Shown in pieces: positions 27,910-37,538 of a DNA stretch of 64,000 bases. The notes beneath the pieces were generated by a model, which saw only the letters and a list, made by a program, of their open reading frames with translations, had not been told where the DNA came from and ran no database searches. The stretch spans positions 7,114 to 71,113 of the forward strand of contig USLU01000022.1 of assembly GCA_900555635.1 (NCBI GenBank). The letters are read 5' to 3'. Numbering within the stretch: the stretch's first letter is position 1; the number at the start of each line of letters is the position of its first letter. The position numbers and the translations under genes were made by a program. Origin of the DNA: an uncultured Bacteroides sp. (lineage in GTDB: Bacteria; Bacteroidota; Bacteroidia; Bacteroidales; Bacteroidaceae).

Positions 27910-28947
27910 ATGAGCTACTTAATAAAACCTGAAGGATATAAACCTTTACTTGATCTAAAGCAAACAGAATTAGGAATTAAACAGATTAAAGAGTTCTTCC
28001 AATTGAACCTTTCATCCGAACTACGCTTGCGTCGTGTCACCGCCCCCCTCTTTGTATTAAAAGGTATGGGTATTAATGATGACCTGAACGGCGTGGAGCG
28101 TGCAGTTTCTTTCCCTATCAAGGATTTAGGCGATGCACAAGCGGAAGTAGTACACTCCCTTGCCAAATGGAAACGGCTGACACTTGCCGAATATCGTATA
28201 GAACCCGGTTATGGAATCTACACAGATATGAATGCTATCCGTGCCGACGAAGAGTTGGGCAATCTTCACTCCCTGTATGTGGATCAATGGGACTGGGAAC
28301 GTGTTATCACGGCCGAAGACCGTAATATAGAGTTCCTGAAAGAGATAGTCAACCGTATTTATGCCGCCATGGTGCGTACCGAATATATGGTATATGAAAT
28401 GTATCCGCAAATTAAGCCATGCTTACCACAAAAATTACACTTCATCCATGCAGAAGAATTGCGTCAACTCTATCCTGACTTGGAACCTAAATGCCGTGAA
28501 CATGCCATCTGTAAGAAGTTTGGCGCTGTCTTTATCATCGGTATCGGGTGCAAGCTTAGTGACGGTAAGAAACATGACGGACGTGCTCCGGACTATGATG
28601 ACTATACCACTCCCGGACTAAATGACCTACCGGGTTTGAATGGCGATTTATTACTCTGGGATCATGTGCTGCAACGCAGTATCGAACTTTCTTCTATGGG
28701 TATTCGTGTGGATAAAGCAACCCTCCTTCGCCAGCTCAAACAAGAAGGAGAAGAGCAACGCATGGAACTATACTTCCACAAACGTTTGATGAATGATACC
28801 CTTCCTCTCTCTATAGGTGGCGGTATCGGTCAATCACGCTTATGTATGACTTACTTGCGCAAAGCACATATTGGTGAAATACAAGCTAGTATTTGGCCCG
28901 AAGATATGCGTAAGGAATGCAAAGAGCACAACATACATTTAATCTAA
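27910..28947 (+). CDS. asnA: Aspartate--ammonia ligase
   Basis: A 345-residue ATP-dependent asparagine synthetase using ammonia, related to class II tRNA synthetases. Characteristic segments: LRLRRVTAPLFVLKG, NGVERAVSF, SLYVDQWDWE, and the C-terminal SIGGGIGQSRLCM. Full length, with a start typical of the family (MSYLIKPEGY). The 214 bases upstream are A/T-rich; the only signal is a TATCTTTG -7-like box near 27868. Confidence 0.96.
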   Translation: MSYLIKPEGYKPLLDLKQTELGIKQIKEFFQLNLSSELRLRRVTAPLFVLKGMGINDDLNGVERAVSFPIKDLGDAQAEVVHSLAKWKRLTLAEYRIEPGYGIYTDMNAIRADEELGNLHSLYVDQWDWERVITAEDRNIEFLKEIVNRIYAAMVRTEYMVYEMYPQIKPCLPQKLHFIHAEELRQLYPDLEPKCREHAICKKFGAVFIIGIGCKLSDGKKHDGRAPDYDDYTTPGLNDLPGLNGDLLLWDHVLQRSIELSSMGIRVDKATLLRQLKQEGEEQRMELYFHKRLMNDTLPLSIGGGIGQSRLCMTYLRKAHIGEIQASIWPEDMRKECKEHNIHLI

Positions 28948-28972
28948 GATACATTTATCTAACTATACTGTA

Positions 28973-29004
28973 TAAAGTTCAACCCCTCGAAAGGTTGAAC
29001 TTTA
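28973..29004 (+). terminator. Terminator of asnA
   Basis: TAAAGTTCAACC pairs with GGTTGAACTTTA (12 of 12) over an 8-base loop, followed by a long T-rich run. A TACTTTAG -7-like box for ung follows directly. Confidence 0.85.
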
Positions 29005-29051
29005 TTTTTTATTTTGTACTTTAGCATCCGAAACAATTAACCAAACAAATT

Positions 29052-29714
29052 ATGAATGTTCAAATAGAAGAGAGCTGGAAAGCACATTTACAACCCGAAT
29101 TTGATAAAGACTACTTCCTGAAATTAACAGAGTTTGTTCGTGATGAATATGGAAAATATGCCATATATCCCCCGGGTAAGTTAATGTTCAACGCCTTCAA
29201 CTTATGCCCTTTCGATAAGGTTAAAGTAGTAATCATCGGTCAGGACCCCTATCATGGTCCCGGACAAGCACACGGACTTTGTTTTTCTGTCAATGATGGT
29301 GTACCTTTCCCTCCTTCTTTGCTCAATATCTTTAAAGAAATAAAAAATGATATAGGAACAGATGCCCCTCAAACAGGTAATCTTACCCGTTGGGCAGAAC
29401 AAGGTGTATTATTACTCAACGCCACCCTTACTGTACGGGCACATCAAGCAGGTTCTCATCAGAATCGGGGGTGGGAGACCTTTACAGATGCCGCCATCCG
29501 TGCACTTGCCGAAGGGAAAGAGCATCTTGTTTTCATCCTTTGGGGAGCTTATGCACAAAAGAAAGGCGCCTTTATCGACCGCAATAAACATTTAGTTTTA
29601 TCCTCCGCCCATCCTTCACCCCTTTCTGCCTACAACGGTTTCTTCGGCAACAAGCATTTCAGCAAAACCAATGAATACTTAAAAGCACATGGGGAACAAG
29701 AAATAAAATGGTAG
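29052..29714 (+). CDS. ung: Uracil-DNA glycosylase
   Basis: A 220-residue family 1 UDG that removes uracil from DNA. The catalytic water-activating motif GQDPYHGPGQAHGL and the DNA-intercalating HPSPLSAYNGFFG loop are intact, with LLNATLTVR in the uracil pocket. The stop codon lies inside the left arm of a bidirectional terminator hairpin. Confidence 0.97.
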   Translation: MNVQIEESWKAHLQPEFDKDYFLKLTEFVRDEYGKYAIYPPGKLMFNAFNLCPFDKVKVVIIGQDPYHGPGQAHGLCFSVNDGVPFPPSLLNIFKEIKNDIGTDAPQTGNLTRWAEQGVLLLNATLTVRAHQAGSHQNRGWETFTDAAIRALAEGKEHLVFILWGAYAQKKGAFIDRNKHLVLSSAHPSPLSAYNGFFGNKHFSKTNEYLKAHGEQEIKW

Positions 29715-29737
29715 AGTTTTAACTCTACCATTTTATT
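29702..29737. terminator. Bidirectional terminator between ung and the LptD-like gene
   Basis: Arms 29702-29718 and 29721-29737 pair 17 of 17 with a 2-base loop, with A-run and T-run at the ends. The arms contain the ung stop (29712-29714) and reach the convergent gene's stop (29736-29738). Confidence 0.85.
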
Positions 29738-32474
29738 AATACCACTGGATATTACTCTGCGTCTGGCTTCTCTGTTCCCACTTCAAATCTTGCAGGATAC
29801 TTGCATTGGCGCGAATCGTAAAATTGTAGTACTTCCATCTACCAAATGGAGAAAGTGCTGCGGACATGCTGAAACAGTGCAAATCACGGGTTATATTGAA
29901 CGAGGTCTGTACTATTTCCTTCGCATTGAAGTCGTAGCCTGAGTTAAAGCTGACAGCCCATTTATTACTAATCTTAATATTGCCATTAATTCCAAGCGAG
30001 TTCAAACTAACCTTATATGGATAACGCATATTTTCCCGGTTAATAGGTTTGGTATTATCTTCCGTTATATTGAAACCTGTACTGAAATTAATAGACCAAG
30101 GCATCTTGAATACCTGATATCCATCTGAATCTACAGCAGCTTTTTCAGTTTTTTTCTTGGTAGTACCCTTACCTGTATCATCTGTATTCTCACTATTTTC
30201 ATCATTTGCGGCTGCCTCTTTATCTTTATCCTGCTCATCATCTTTTTTACCGGAGAAGAAATTGCTTATTTTCTTCCAAGTGTCATTATTGAGCGTCCAG
30301 CTGAAAGAAGTACCGTAACCAGACCAACGGCCAAAACGACCATAAGACCATTCCGTACGATTGCCGACATATACCTTTCCATTTTTATCAAACTCGTAAG
30401 CATAGGTAGCAAAAGTAGAAGCCATACTAAACGTATAGTTTTTCCCGAATTTCATACGAAGATTTAACTGCAAGTCACTCCATTGACGAGTCTGCGCTGC
30501 CATATTATAAGAAATACTTGCCCCCAGTTCGTCAATCAAACTAACTTTGCGGATAGAGTCATTCTTATCTTTATACTTCATCTCAAGATTATTGGAGATG
30601 CTAAAGTTAATACTTCCCTGCTTACCACCACCGGGAGGAGAGAATGCCTGACCAGCATAATAGGAATAATTCACCGTGTCACGCGTTCCATCTTTATTTT
30701 CCTTTACATAAGAATCATAGTAGCCATAACGTGAGGATGTAAAGTCGGGTGCTGCACTAATGCTGACCGAAGGAGTAATGACATGACGAATCTGTATAGC
30801 TTTCTTAGGGAAAAATATAGGTTTATACATGCCATAGATCTTTGTATTAAGCCCTAAACTGGCACTATAATTATACACGCGATGGAAGCCATACGTGGTA
30901 TCTCTTGCCACTTCTTCATGTTGAGTATCCCAGTCCTGCTTGATCTTCCGTGTATACCAACGCTCAGTATAATTAACTGAGGGAGTTAGGTTAAAGTACT
31001 TGAACAGAGTAAAAGTTGCACTAATAGGAATATCATGCTGCATACCATTGTCCCAATCACGCACCAAACTCTTCTTAAAGATCATATTATCTTTAGTCGT
31101 AATGCTATTTTTCATACGACCGGTATAACGCACGGAAATCTTTTCATACCAGCGTTCATTACCAACCGGGTGCTTGCGTTTAAAAGGAAATATAGTACTT
31201 AAAGAGATATTCAAATCCGGCAAAGTTACAGCAATGGACGAGTCTTTCATATTCTGCGCAATATTACCCGAAGCTGAAATACTAAGGTGTTGATCAGGAA
31301 AATTGCGTGAGTAACTGACACTGGATGTTTTCGTATTTTGCGACATAGCCTGCGCATTGTACATATTACCAATATTAGTGCGTTCGTAACTACTCGTAGC
31401 AAAATTCACACTGGCAGAAAAGGTAGAGTTCGGACTAGCCTTAGGATCTTGACGATGCGACCATACCACCTTGAAGTCTTTAGCTACAGAATAATCAGGC
31501 AAGCCTTTATCTCCTGTTTTAGTTACCTGATAGTTCGCCTGCAACATTCCGGAGAATTTATATCGCTTTACATAATTAGTCTCAGCATTCAAAGCCCAGG
31601 AACCTTTTGTAAATATATCCCCCCGCAACTTCAGATCCATTTGGTCACTGATAGCGAAATAGTAACCACCATCCGTCAAACCAAAACCACGGTTTGAGTC
31701 ATCCATATAGGTCGGCATCAAAAAACCGGACTGATAACTGCTTGAGAAGGGGAAGAAAAAGAATGGAACTGCAAGCGGTAAAGGTACATCTTCTACTACC
31801 AGATAAGCAGGTCCCGTCACCACATTTTTCTTCGGACGTACCTTGGCATAAGTCATTTGCATGTAGAAGTGAGGATGATCGTGATGGTCACAAGTAGTAT
31901 AACGACCACTTTTCATGTAGAGTTCGTCATTTAGCCCCTTTTTGGCATTGTTTCCTGTAACATAACCTTCACCTTGCTGACTTACAACATTACTGATAAG
32001 ACCTTTTTTACTTTTGAAATTATAGCGGATTGTATTGGTTTCGTAAGGAGTCTCCCCATCTTTAAACACTGGAGTACCTTGCATGACTCCTAAAGAATCT
32101 TCTACTCCATGAGCATACACCGTACTACTATCCATATTCATGGTAATAACATCAGCAGCCAATTCGATCTTCTCGTAATTCACTTTTCCCTGTCCGTACA
32201 AGTGCGCATAACCTCCTTGAGTAAACACAATTGAGTCAGTAGCTTCATAAGTAACGGGTGCATCCAATCCTTCCTTCTTGGGTAGAGGAGGTGTTATAGT
32301 GTCTTTCCGCAACGAATCATTCAACAGTGTATCGCCATTCTGCAAAGAATCCGGCTGTTGACTTCGCGGTATCATTCCCCTTCCCCGACGCTGAGACACA
32401 GCCTCACCAGAAAGTAGGAGCAAGACAAATAGTAGTATAAATGATATGAATGTATTTGCTTTCAATGGCGTCAT
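29736..32474 (-). CDS. LptD-like outer-membrane lipopolysaccharide assembly protein
   Basis: A 912-residue outer-membrane protein. A signal peptide (about 1-31) is followed by an OstA/LptA-like beta-jellyroll (about 70-260; YEKIELAADVITMNMDSSTVYAHG) and a large beta-barrel domain with alternating aromatic strands to the C-terminus. Bacteroidetes carry such LptD homologues for LPS delivery to the surface. A low-complexity charged insert rich in Lys, Asp and Glu lies near residues 755-795. The ATG at 32474 is chosen; the open frame continues upstream but would overlap the HD gene. Confidence 0.8.
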   Translation of the reverse strand: MTPLKANTFISFILLFVLLLLSGEAVSQRRGRGMIPRSQQPDSLQNGDTLLNDSLRKDTITPPLPKKEGLDAPVTYEATDSIVFTQGGYAHLYGQGKVNYEKIELAADVITMNMDSSTVYAHGVEDSLGVMQGTPVFKDGETPYETNTIRYNFKSKKGLISNVVSQQGEGYVTGNNAKKGLNDELYMKSGRYTTCDHHDHPHFYMQMTYAKVRPKKNVVTGPAYLVVEDVPLPLAVPFFFFPFSSSYQSGFLMPTYMDDSNRGFGLTDGGYYFAISDQMDLKLRGDIFTKGSWALNAETNYVKRYKFSGMLQANYQVTKTGDKGLPDYSVAKDFKVVWSHRQDPKASPNSTFSASVNFATSSYERTNIGNMYNAQAMSQNTKTSSVSYSRNFPDQHLSISASGNIAQNMKDSSIAVTLPDLNISLSTIFPFKRKHPVGNERWYEKISVRYTGRMKNSITTKDNMIFKKSLVRDWDNGMQHDIPISATFTLFKYFNLTPSVNYTERWYTRKIKQDWDTQHEEVARDTTYGFHRVYNYSASLGLNTKIYGMYKPIFFPKKAIQIRHVITPSVSISAAPDFTSSRYGYYDSYVKENKDGTRDTVNYSYYAGQAFSPPGGGKQGSINFSISNNLEMKYKDKNDSIRKVSLIDELGASISYNMAAQTRQWSDLQLNLRMKFGKNYTFSMASTFATYAYEFDKNGKVYVGNRTEWSYGRFGRWSGYGTSFSWTLNNDTWKKISNFFSGKKDDEQDKDKEAAANDENSENTDDTGKGTTKKKTEKAAVDSDGYQVFKMPWSINFSTGFNITEDNTKPINRENMRYPYKVSLNSLGINGNIKISNKWAVSFNSGYDFNAKEIVQTSFNITRDLHCFSMSAALSPFGRWKYYNFTIRANASILQDLKWEQRSQTQSNIQWY

Positions 32475-32553
32475 TAACTTATAGTTTACGCTTGAAGGGG
32501 CAAAAGTACGTATTTTATACGGATAATCTCCCTTTTTAAAGAAATTTAGATTG

Positions 32554-33090
32554 CTACAAGAACTGTTCGCACCAACAATCAAAGCGTTGTAAGCCGGCAT
32601 CGCCATAGCGTTCCAAGCTTTTGCGCGCTTTTTCGACACTCTTTTCCTTGTCCAAACGGGTCTTTGAATAGAACTTATCGGCAAAGCAAATGACCTGCTC
32701 TTCCAGACTCACCGGAACCATTTCCCGATGCGGAACAGGCAAACCTTGCGCGATAATCTCTTCTAATGAAAGTCCTGCACCCGTATGACGTTCACAAACC
32801 AACGCATGACGAGGATATCCTTCCTCACGCATTAAGTCGGCCCCTAAATATCCATGACAAATATAAGGCTTATCACCAAAACAATAAATACCATCGGCGT
32901 CGGTAAGAAAAATGCCAAGATCATGCAACATGGCAGCCTCATACAGGAACTCCTTGTCCAGTACAAGTTCCGGATGATGATCAGCAATCAGCAATGCTTT
33001 ATCTGCCACTGAATGGCTATGAGTTAGCAAGATATGCTTCAACTCATTTTCTACCGGATAATACTTATCTATAATATGAATCGGATTCAC
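32554..33090 (-). CDS. HD-domain phosphohydrolase
   Basis: A 178-residue cytoplasmic HD-superfamily protein. The metal-binding pattern is H-LLTHSHSVAD, then MLHDLGIF (HD pair), CHGYLGADL and CERHTGAG. Such proteins hydrolyse phosphomonoesters or nucleotides; substrate unknown. It lies between the GT39 and LptD-like genes on the same strand (20-base gap upstream), suggesting one operon. Confidence 0.78.
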   Translation of the reverse strand: MNPIHIIDKYYPVENELKHILLTHSHSVADKALLIADHHPELVLDKEFLYEAAMLHDLGIFLTDADGIYCFGDKPYICHGYLGADLMREEGYPRHALVCERHTGAGLSLEEIIAQGLPVPHREMVPVSLEEQVICFADKFYSKTRLDKEKSVEKARKSLERYGDAGLQRFDCWCEQFL

Positions 33091-33110
33091 TTTGATTTAT
33101 GAAATTTCAA

Positions 33111-34823
33111 TTAATTACGTTTAAATTGGTACATACATATTTCATTACGCATATCACAACTACGCTTCTCTGTACGAAACACTTTTTCCAATTGATATGT
33201 TTTACTCAATTCTTCCAGCATCTTCTGCTCGTCCTTTTCTGGTACTAATAAATAACCTTCAGCAGGTTGCTCCACTTCAATATGTCTCATACGATCATCC
33301 AAATAAAAATTAGTGCAATAAAAACTCATGGACGAATATGAATAAACCGGTCCTTCAGGTATCAGCGTTTTTACTTGTTCCGCCAGATGTTTATCTGATT
33401 TCACAGATAATACGATCGGTTGATATACACCATCCAAAACAACAAACATACAAAGCATACACCCTGCAATACCATATAATAAAGAGCGGGTATCAACACG
33501 TTTAACTACCATTCGTAACGTACAAACAGAAGCTATTACAGGAAGCGCAATCAAGAACCATTTGGGTATCGATAATGAAGTATCTTTTAAAGCATTCATA
33601 AATCCGATATTTTCGGCAGCATGACGTCCACTCCCCCAAATACTTTCAGGAACCAGTCCGCAACGAACAAAAACAAACACTAAAGTCAGTAATAGCCCAA
33701 GGGAAGCAAATATGATCGCACAAATCTTAAAGACCTTTGCTCCACGTTGTACCAAAGCCAACAAATATTCGGCAATCAACATCGCCATAAACGGATAGAT
33801 AGGGAGCAGGTAGACACTTCGTTTGCTCTTTGGAATGCAATAGAATATAAAGATAATCAATATGACCAACCATGTGAACAGCTGTATGGGTGACTGGTTA
33901 CGGAAAGCTATCCAACCTTTCTTCAATCGCTGTACTATTCCATCTCCCTGTGGCAAGAACTGCATATTTTTCCATTTCAGACCAAACAAAGAAATAACCA
34001 AGACCAACGTCCAAGGTACCCATCCCCAAATTAAAGTTAGAAAATTATACCAAATAGGATTTTCATGAGATTCATAGGACATCTTATGAAACAGGCGTCC
34101 TGCATTTTCTTCAATCATTAAATCGGAAAATTCTTTTCCTCCCTGCTGATAAGCAGCCCAATACCAGATAGCCAATGGAATAAGCGAAAGCAATCCGATG
34201 CCTGCCAGTGAAAAGAAAGCCTTAGCAAAGGAACGACCACGCATCAATTGGTATACACCAATCACCAGACATGGAAAAACACTACCTACCGGTCCTTTAG
34301 TCAACGAAGCACATGCCATCAGAAGCACCGCAAGCCAAGGTACTCCACGGCTGTTCTTTTCATCCCATCGATACAACAAACAAAGTGAGATCACAATCAA
34401 AGAAACCTGCAACATATCCAACCGACAAGCAACCGCCGCACGATGTACTTCAAATGAAGTCAATAGAAGGATAGAAGTCAACAAAGCAACCTTTATATCT
34501 TTACGTTTCGCCACAAATACAAAAAACACCAGTTGCATAGCTATAAATGATAAGGCAGATGGCAAACGGGAAGTAAATTCCGTAACTTCACCCGAAATAG
34601 CAGAAAAGACAGCAATAGACCAATAGAGAAAAGGAGGTTTATAAGCGATATCCGTTCCGTAATTTAACGGAAGTATCCAATTTCCACTTTCCAATATGGA
34701 AAATGCCACAATCGCCTCTCGTGGTTCTCCTTTAGAATAGAAGATAGTTTCCCCTAAAAAGGGTACTATAACAAGCACACTCAGTAATGCAATAAACCAG
34801 AACGCCTTCTTCCTGTCTGACAT
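33111..34823 (-). CDS. GT39/ArnT-like membrane glycosyltransferase
   Basis: A 570-residue multi-span inner-membrane protein of the PMT/ArnT superfamily, which transfers sugars from polyprenyl-phosphate donors. The first periplasmic loop carries GEPREA, equivalent to the catalytic DEPRYA-type motif, and IAYKPPFLYW follows as in ArnT. About 11 membrane helices, then a periplasmic C-terminal domain (about 450-570). It is next to a divergent GtrA/GT2 pair, which could supply the lipid-linked donor. Acceptor (lipid A, glycan or protein) unknown. Confidence 0.85.
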   Translation of the reverse strand: MSDRKKAFWFIALLSVLVIVPFLGETIFYSKGEPREAIVAFSILESGNWILPLNYGTDIAYKPPFLYWSIAVFSAISGEVTEFTSRLPSALSFIAMQLVFFVFVAKRKDIKVALLTSILLLTSFEVHRAAVACRLDMLQVSLIVISLCLLYRWDEKNSRGVPWLAVLLMACASLTKGPVGSVFPCLVIGVYQLMRGRSFAKAFFSLAGIGLLSLIPLAIWYWAAYQQGGKEFSDLMIEENAGRLFHKMSYESHENPIWYNFLTLIWGWVPWTLVLVISLFGLKWKNMQFLPQGDGIVQRLKKGWIAFRNQSPIQLFTWLVILIIFIFYCIPKSKRSVYLLPIYPFMAMLIAEYLLALVQRGAKVFKICAIIFASLGLLLTLVFVFVRCGLVPESIWGSGRHAAENIGFMNALKDTSLSIPKWFLIALPVIASVCTLRMVVKRVDTRSLLYGIAGCMLCMFVVLDGVYQPIVLSVKSDKHLAEQVKTLIPEGPVYSYSSMSFYCTNFYLDDRMRHIEVEQPAEGYLLVPEKDEQKMLEELSKTYQLEKVFRTEKRSCDMRNEICMYQFKRN

Positions 34824-34919
34824 AATTTTATTCGTTTTTTATGTTTTCGCCGGACAAAAGTACAAATTATTCTGCAACAATACCTAATTTTGCATGCGTA
34901 ATGCAATAAAACCAGGCTA

Positions 34920-35297
34920 ATGATTAATTTTAAAAAGCTATCGGAGTTTATCCGCTTTGTCATAGTGGGAATTATCGCTACTATAATACATTACGGATTA
35001 TACTTTATATTACAACAAATTATTGATGTAAATATAGCCTATACCATAGGTTATGTTTGTAGTTTTGTTGCTAACTTCTATCTCACTGCCTATTTTACTT
35101 TCAGAAAAAAACCTTCCTGGAACAAAGCATTTGGTTTCGGTGGAGCACATCTCTGTAATTACTTACTGCATATAGGACTCTTAAATTTGTTCTTATGGCT
35201 AGGAGTTACCAAACCTCTAGCGCCTTTTCCTGTTTTCGCAATTGCTATTCCCATCAACTTTTTACTTGTCCGATTTGTTTTCAAAAGAAAAGACTGA
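34920..35297 (+). CDS. GtrA-family membrane protein
   Basis: A 125-residue protein with four predicted membrane helices (FIRFVIVGIIATIIHYGLYF, YTIGYVCSFVANFYLTAYFTF, and two more), the standard GtrA size. GtrA proteins are thought to flip polyprenyl-phosphate-linked sugars. The next gene is the matching GT2. The start at 34920 lies 96 bases from the divergent GT39 start. Confidence 0.88.
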   Translation: MINFKKLSEFIRFVIVGIIATIIHYGLYFILQQIIDVNIAYTIGYVCSFVANFYLTAYFTFRKKPSWNKAFGFGGAHLCNYLLHIGLLNLFLWLGVTKPLAPFPVFAIAIPINFLLVRFVFKRKD

Positions 35298-35374
35298 CAA
35301 TTTTAACATAAAACGTCTTTAAACTGTCGCAAAAACAATATCTTTGCAAGACATTCACCATGCGTATAGACAAG

Positions 35375-36328
35375 ATGAAAAAAGTAACTCTACTAGTTCC
35401 GGTTTATAATGAAGAAGCGATGCTTCCTACCCTCTATGGACGTTTGATAGAACTTATCAAACGTAACAACAATTATGAATGGGAAATTCTTTTCATCAAC
35501 GATGGAAGTAGTGACAACACCCTGGCAGTCATTCGCCAACTACGGCAAACCGACTTAAGGGTAAATTATGTAAATCTCTCCCGTAACTTCGGCAAGGAAG
35601 TAGCTATGCTGGCAGGATTCGACTACTCTACAGGAGATTGCTGTGTAGTAATGGATGCAGACTTACAAGACCCTCCGGAACTGGTAGACCAAATGTTGCA
35701 ATATTGGGAAGAAGGTTATGATGATATTTATGCAAAACGTCGTAACAGAGGCGAAGAAAGCTGGTTACGCCGACGTCTTTCACTCGCATTCTATACATTA
35801 CTGCAAAAGATGAGCAGAATTGATATTTTACCCAATGTAGGAGACTTCCGCTTGCTAGACCGTAGATGTGTGCTCACATTACGACGCTTACGTGAGCAAG
35901 AACGCTATACTAAGGGATTATTCTGCTGGATAGGCTACAACAAGAAAGGGATTGAGTTCGATCGCGGAGACCGTTTAGCAGGTCATTCTTCCTGGAGTTT
36001 CTTCAAGCTACTCAACCTAGCTATCGAAGGAATCACTTCCTCTTCAACCGCTCCACTAAGAATAGCAACCTTTTTCGGAATGTTATGCGGAATCTCCAGT
36101 TTTATATACGCCATCTATTTCCTAGTGAAAACCATTATGTTTGGTGACCAAGCTGCCGGTTTTCCTACCTTGATTATAGTAATTCTCTTCCTGGGTGGTA
36201 TACAACTATTCTCTTTAGGGATAATAGGAGAATATATAGGACGAATCTTCAAGGAAACCAAAGGACGCCCCACTTATATCGCTTCTGATTATAATGAAAA
36301 CAAACTGGGCTACGAGAATAATCTTTAG
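35375..36328 (+). CDS. GtrB/DPM-like glycosyltransferase, GT2
   Basis: A 317-residue polyprenyl-phosphate sugar transferase. The GT-A domain begins LLVPVYNEEAMLP; the DAD metal motif is in VVMDADLQDPPEL; GDFRLLDR and GHSSWSFFKL follow. Two C-terminal membrane helices lie at about 225-290. With the GtrA gene it forms a GtrA/GtrB-type pair. A -7 box TATCTTTG at 35339-35346 puts transcription start near 35353, so the ATG at 35375 is preferred over 35360, which would leave almost no leader. Confidence 0.88.
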   Translation: MKKVTLLVPVYNEEAMLPTLYGRLIELIKRNNNYEWEILFINDGSSDNTLAVIRQLRQTDLRVNYVNLSRNFGKEVAMLAGFDYSTGDCCVVMDADLQDPPELVDQMLQYWEEGYDDIYAKRRNRGEESWLRRRLSLAFYTLLQKMSRIDILPNVGDFRLLDRRCVLTLRRLREQERYTKGLFCWIGYNKKGIEFDRGDRLAGHSSWSFFKLLNLAIEGITSSSTAPLRIATFFGMLCGISSFIYAIYFLVKTIMFGDQAAGFPTLIIVILFLGGIQLFSLGIIGEYIGRIFKETKGRPTYIASDYNENKLGYENNL

Positions 36329-36360
36329 TATGAATTGCGGAAGAAGTATTAAGCTATTTT

Positions 36361-36440
36361 TCAACTGTTTATATTCATTATTTCACTCTCTTTCTTTCTC
36401 TTTTTCCACAACTGCCAGCTGTTAATTATGTTTTGCCACA
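36361..36440 (-). pseudogene. Stranded 3' end of the BASS transporter gene
   Basis: Read on the minus strand this encodes WQNIINSWQLWKKRK followed by KESEIMNINS and TGA (36361-36363). The first 15 residues equal the C-terminal segment of the transporter at 46653-47609, but codons before the core differ synonymously (ATA ATT AAC here, ATC ATC AAT there). The part left of 36404 should be the chromosomal gene's original tail, cut off by insertion of the element; the part right of 36420 belongs to the element. Confidence 0.8.
36404..36420. repeat. Left attachment core
   Basis: TTCCACAACTGCCAGCT is identical to 46681-46697. Similarity continues imperfectly rightwards (ATGTTTTGCCACA on both sides after three mismatches), so the element carries a divergent copy of the target flank. 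Confidence 0.85.
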
Positions 36441-36504
36441 TATTATATATTAATCAGTATATTAATTTGATTATCAACAAATAAGCCCACCTATTACTAA
36501 TAGT

Positions 36505-36526
36505 GGGTAACAAAATAGTAACAAAA
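36505..36526. repeat. Arm-type direct repeat, left end
   Basis: A 22-base sequence beginning GGGTAACAAAATAG is identical, in the same orientation, to 46539-46560 at the other end. It lies about 85 bases inside the left core. It is bracketed by AAGCCCACC (36483-36491) and GGTGGGCTT (36548-36556). Likely an integrase or accessory-factor arm site. Confidence 0.65.
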
Positions 36527-36599
36527 AAAACGAAGAAATCGCTTTGCGGTGGGCTTCATGTGCAAAGGTAACAAAAGGCAGAATATCCGCAAAAATAAA

Positions 36600-36638
36600 G
36601 CTGGCGAAAAGAGAAACAATCTTTTTCTTTTCGCCAGC
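36600..36638 (-). terminator. Terminator of the GNAT-DUF3795 gene
   Basis: GCTGGCGAAAAGA (36600-36612) pairs 13 of 13 with TCTTTTCGCCAGC (36626-36638). On the minus strand the stem is followed by TTTATTTTT, a classic terminator about 70 bases after the gene. The rest of the 378-base gap holds only the attachment core, arm site and dyad listed separately. Confidence 0.8.
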
Positions 36639-36664
36639 ACCTATCTTGCTGTCGGTACAAATAA

Positions 36665-36708
36665 GTTTAGTCCGTTTTGGATATATAGACAAAGGAACGT
36701 ACTAAACT
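36665..36708. repeat. GTTTAGTCCG dyad, copy 1
   Basis: GTTTAGTCCG (36665-36674), an ATATATA tract and ACTAAACT (36701-36708) form a dyad that overlaps the stop of the GNAT gene. The same arrangement occurs at 41016-41054. Confidence 0.55.
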
Positions 36709-37507
36709 AATCTGTAACCTTTTTATTATAATACTCCAAAAATGCCACTTCGCCTATTTCACTTAACTGTTTCTGATTCTCAATAAAATTCTGTCCATAC
36801 TTTAGCCAACGCTTGGTAAAACCTTTGAATTTGGTACATGGAAAGCTGCTGCATTGGAAACAATGTGTTATCTCTTTCTCCAAACAGCATAAATGAAATG
36901 TTTTGCATTTTTCACAGCGAGAACTATTTAGCTCGGCTCCTTTGCAAGATCTTTTTTCTCTCGTATATGTGGGACACCCCCCACAAAAAACACCACAAGC
37001 AGGAATACGACCATTATAAGGCTTGACTTTAGTTATTCCCTTTGCCATCCAAAAATTAGTAAGAGAAAGCTGATTCGCTTTGCGCTTTTGTTCTTCCTCT
37101 ACTATATAGCCTCTTTTTTCAAAGAAAGGACGGGCTGTTAAGCTCACTTCAGACGTAATCCGCATAATCCCGGATGTAATTGCATACCGTTCTATTTCTT
37201 CCAAAAGCATCGTAGCAATACCTTTACCTTGAAAGTCCTTGTGAATAAACATAGAATGTAAATAGCCTTGGGGCGTAATAGATGAAAAACCAACGATTTG
37301 CGAGCATTGATTAACAGCTACAATAAAATAGTGAGTCTTTATCATATCTTCTATTTTAGAGAGATTATCTCCGCACGATGCCCAGTCTTCAACTTCGGAT
37401 TGTGAATAATCACGTCTGTTTATCACAAGAACAGTATTTTGAAATAACTCTTTCAGCGCAACAGCATCCGACTGCTGAGCTTCCCTGATTGTAAAGTCCT
37501 CCTTCAT
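36707..37507 (-). CDS. GNAT acetyltransferase fused to DUF3795
   Basis: A 266-residue two-domain protein. Residues about 1-155 are a GNAT fold with acetyl-CoA motif HKDFQGKGIATMLLEEIE. Residues about 168-260 are a Cys-rich DUF3795-like module (CGVFCGGCPTY, RCEKCKTFHLCC, HCFQCSSFPC), probably metal-binding. Function unknown: modification of a small molecule or peptide is plausible. It is cargo of the mobile element, 31 bases after the methyltransferase on the same strand, with its own terminator downstream. Confidence 0.8.
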   Translation of the reverse strand: MKEDFTIREAQQSDAVALKELFQNTVLVINRRDYSQSEVEDWASCGDNLSKIEDMIKTHYFIVAVNQCSQIVGFSSITPQGYLHSMFIHKDFQGKGIATMLLEEIERYAITSGIMRITSEVSLTARPFFEKRGYIVEEEQKRKANQLSLTNFWMAKGITKVKPYNGRIPACGVFCGGCPTYTREKRSCKGAELNSSRCEKCKTFHLCCLEKEITHCFQCSSFPCTKFKGFTKRWLKYGQNFIENQKQLSEIGEVAFLEYYNKKVTD

Positions 37508-37538
37508 ATCTATTATATTAAATTCTTTCCAGTCTTTT

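Noticed and set aside
32475..32684. N-terminal extension of the LptD-like protein
   Set aside because: It would overlap the HD gene and precede a good signal peptide that starts at 32474.
36474..36692. 72-residue open frame at the element's left end
   Set aside because: It runs through the arm repeat, terminator hairpin and dyad, so it is unlikely to be coding.
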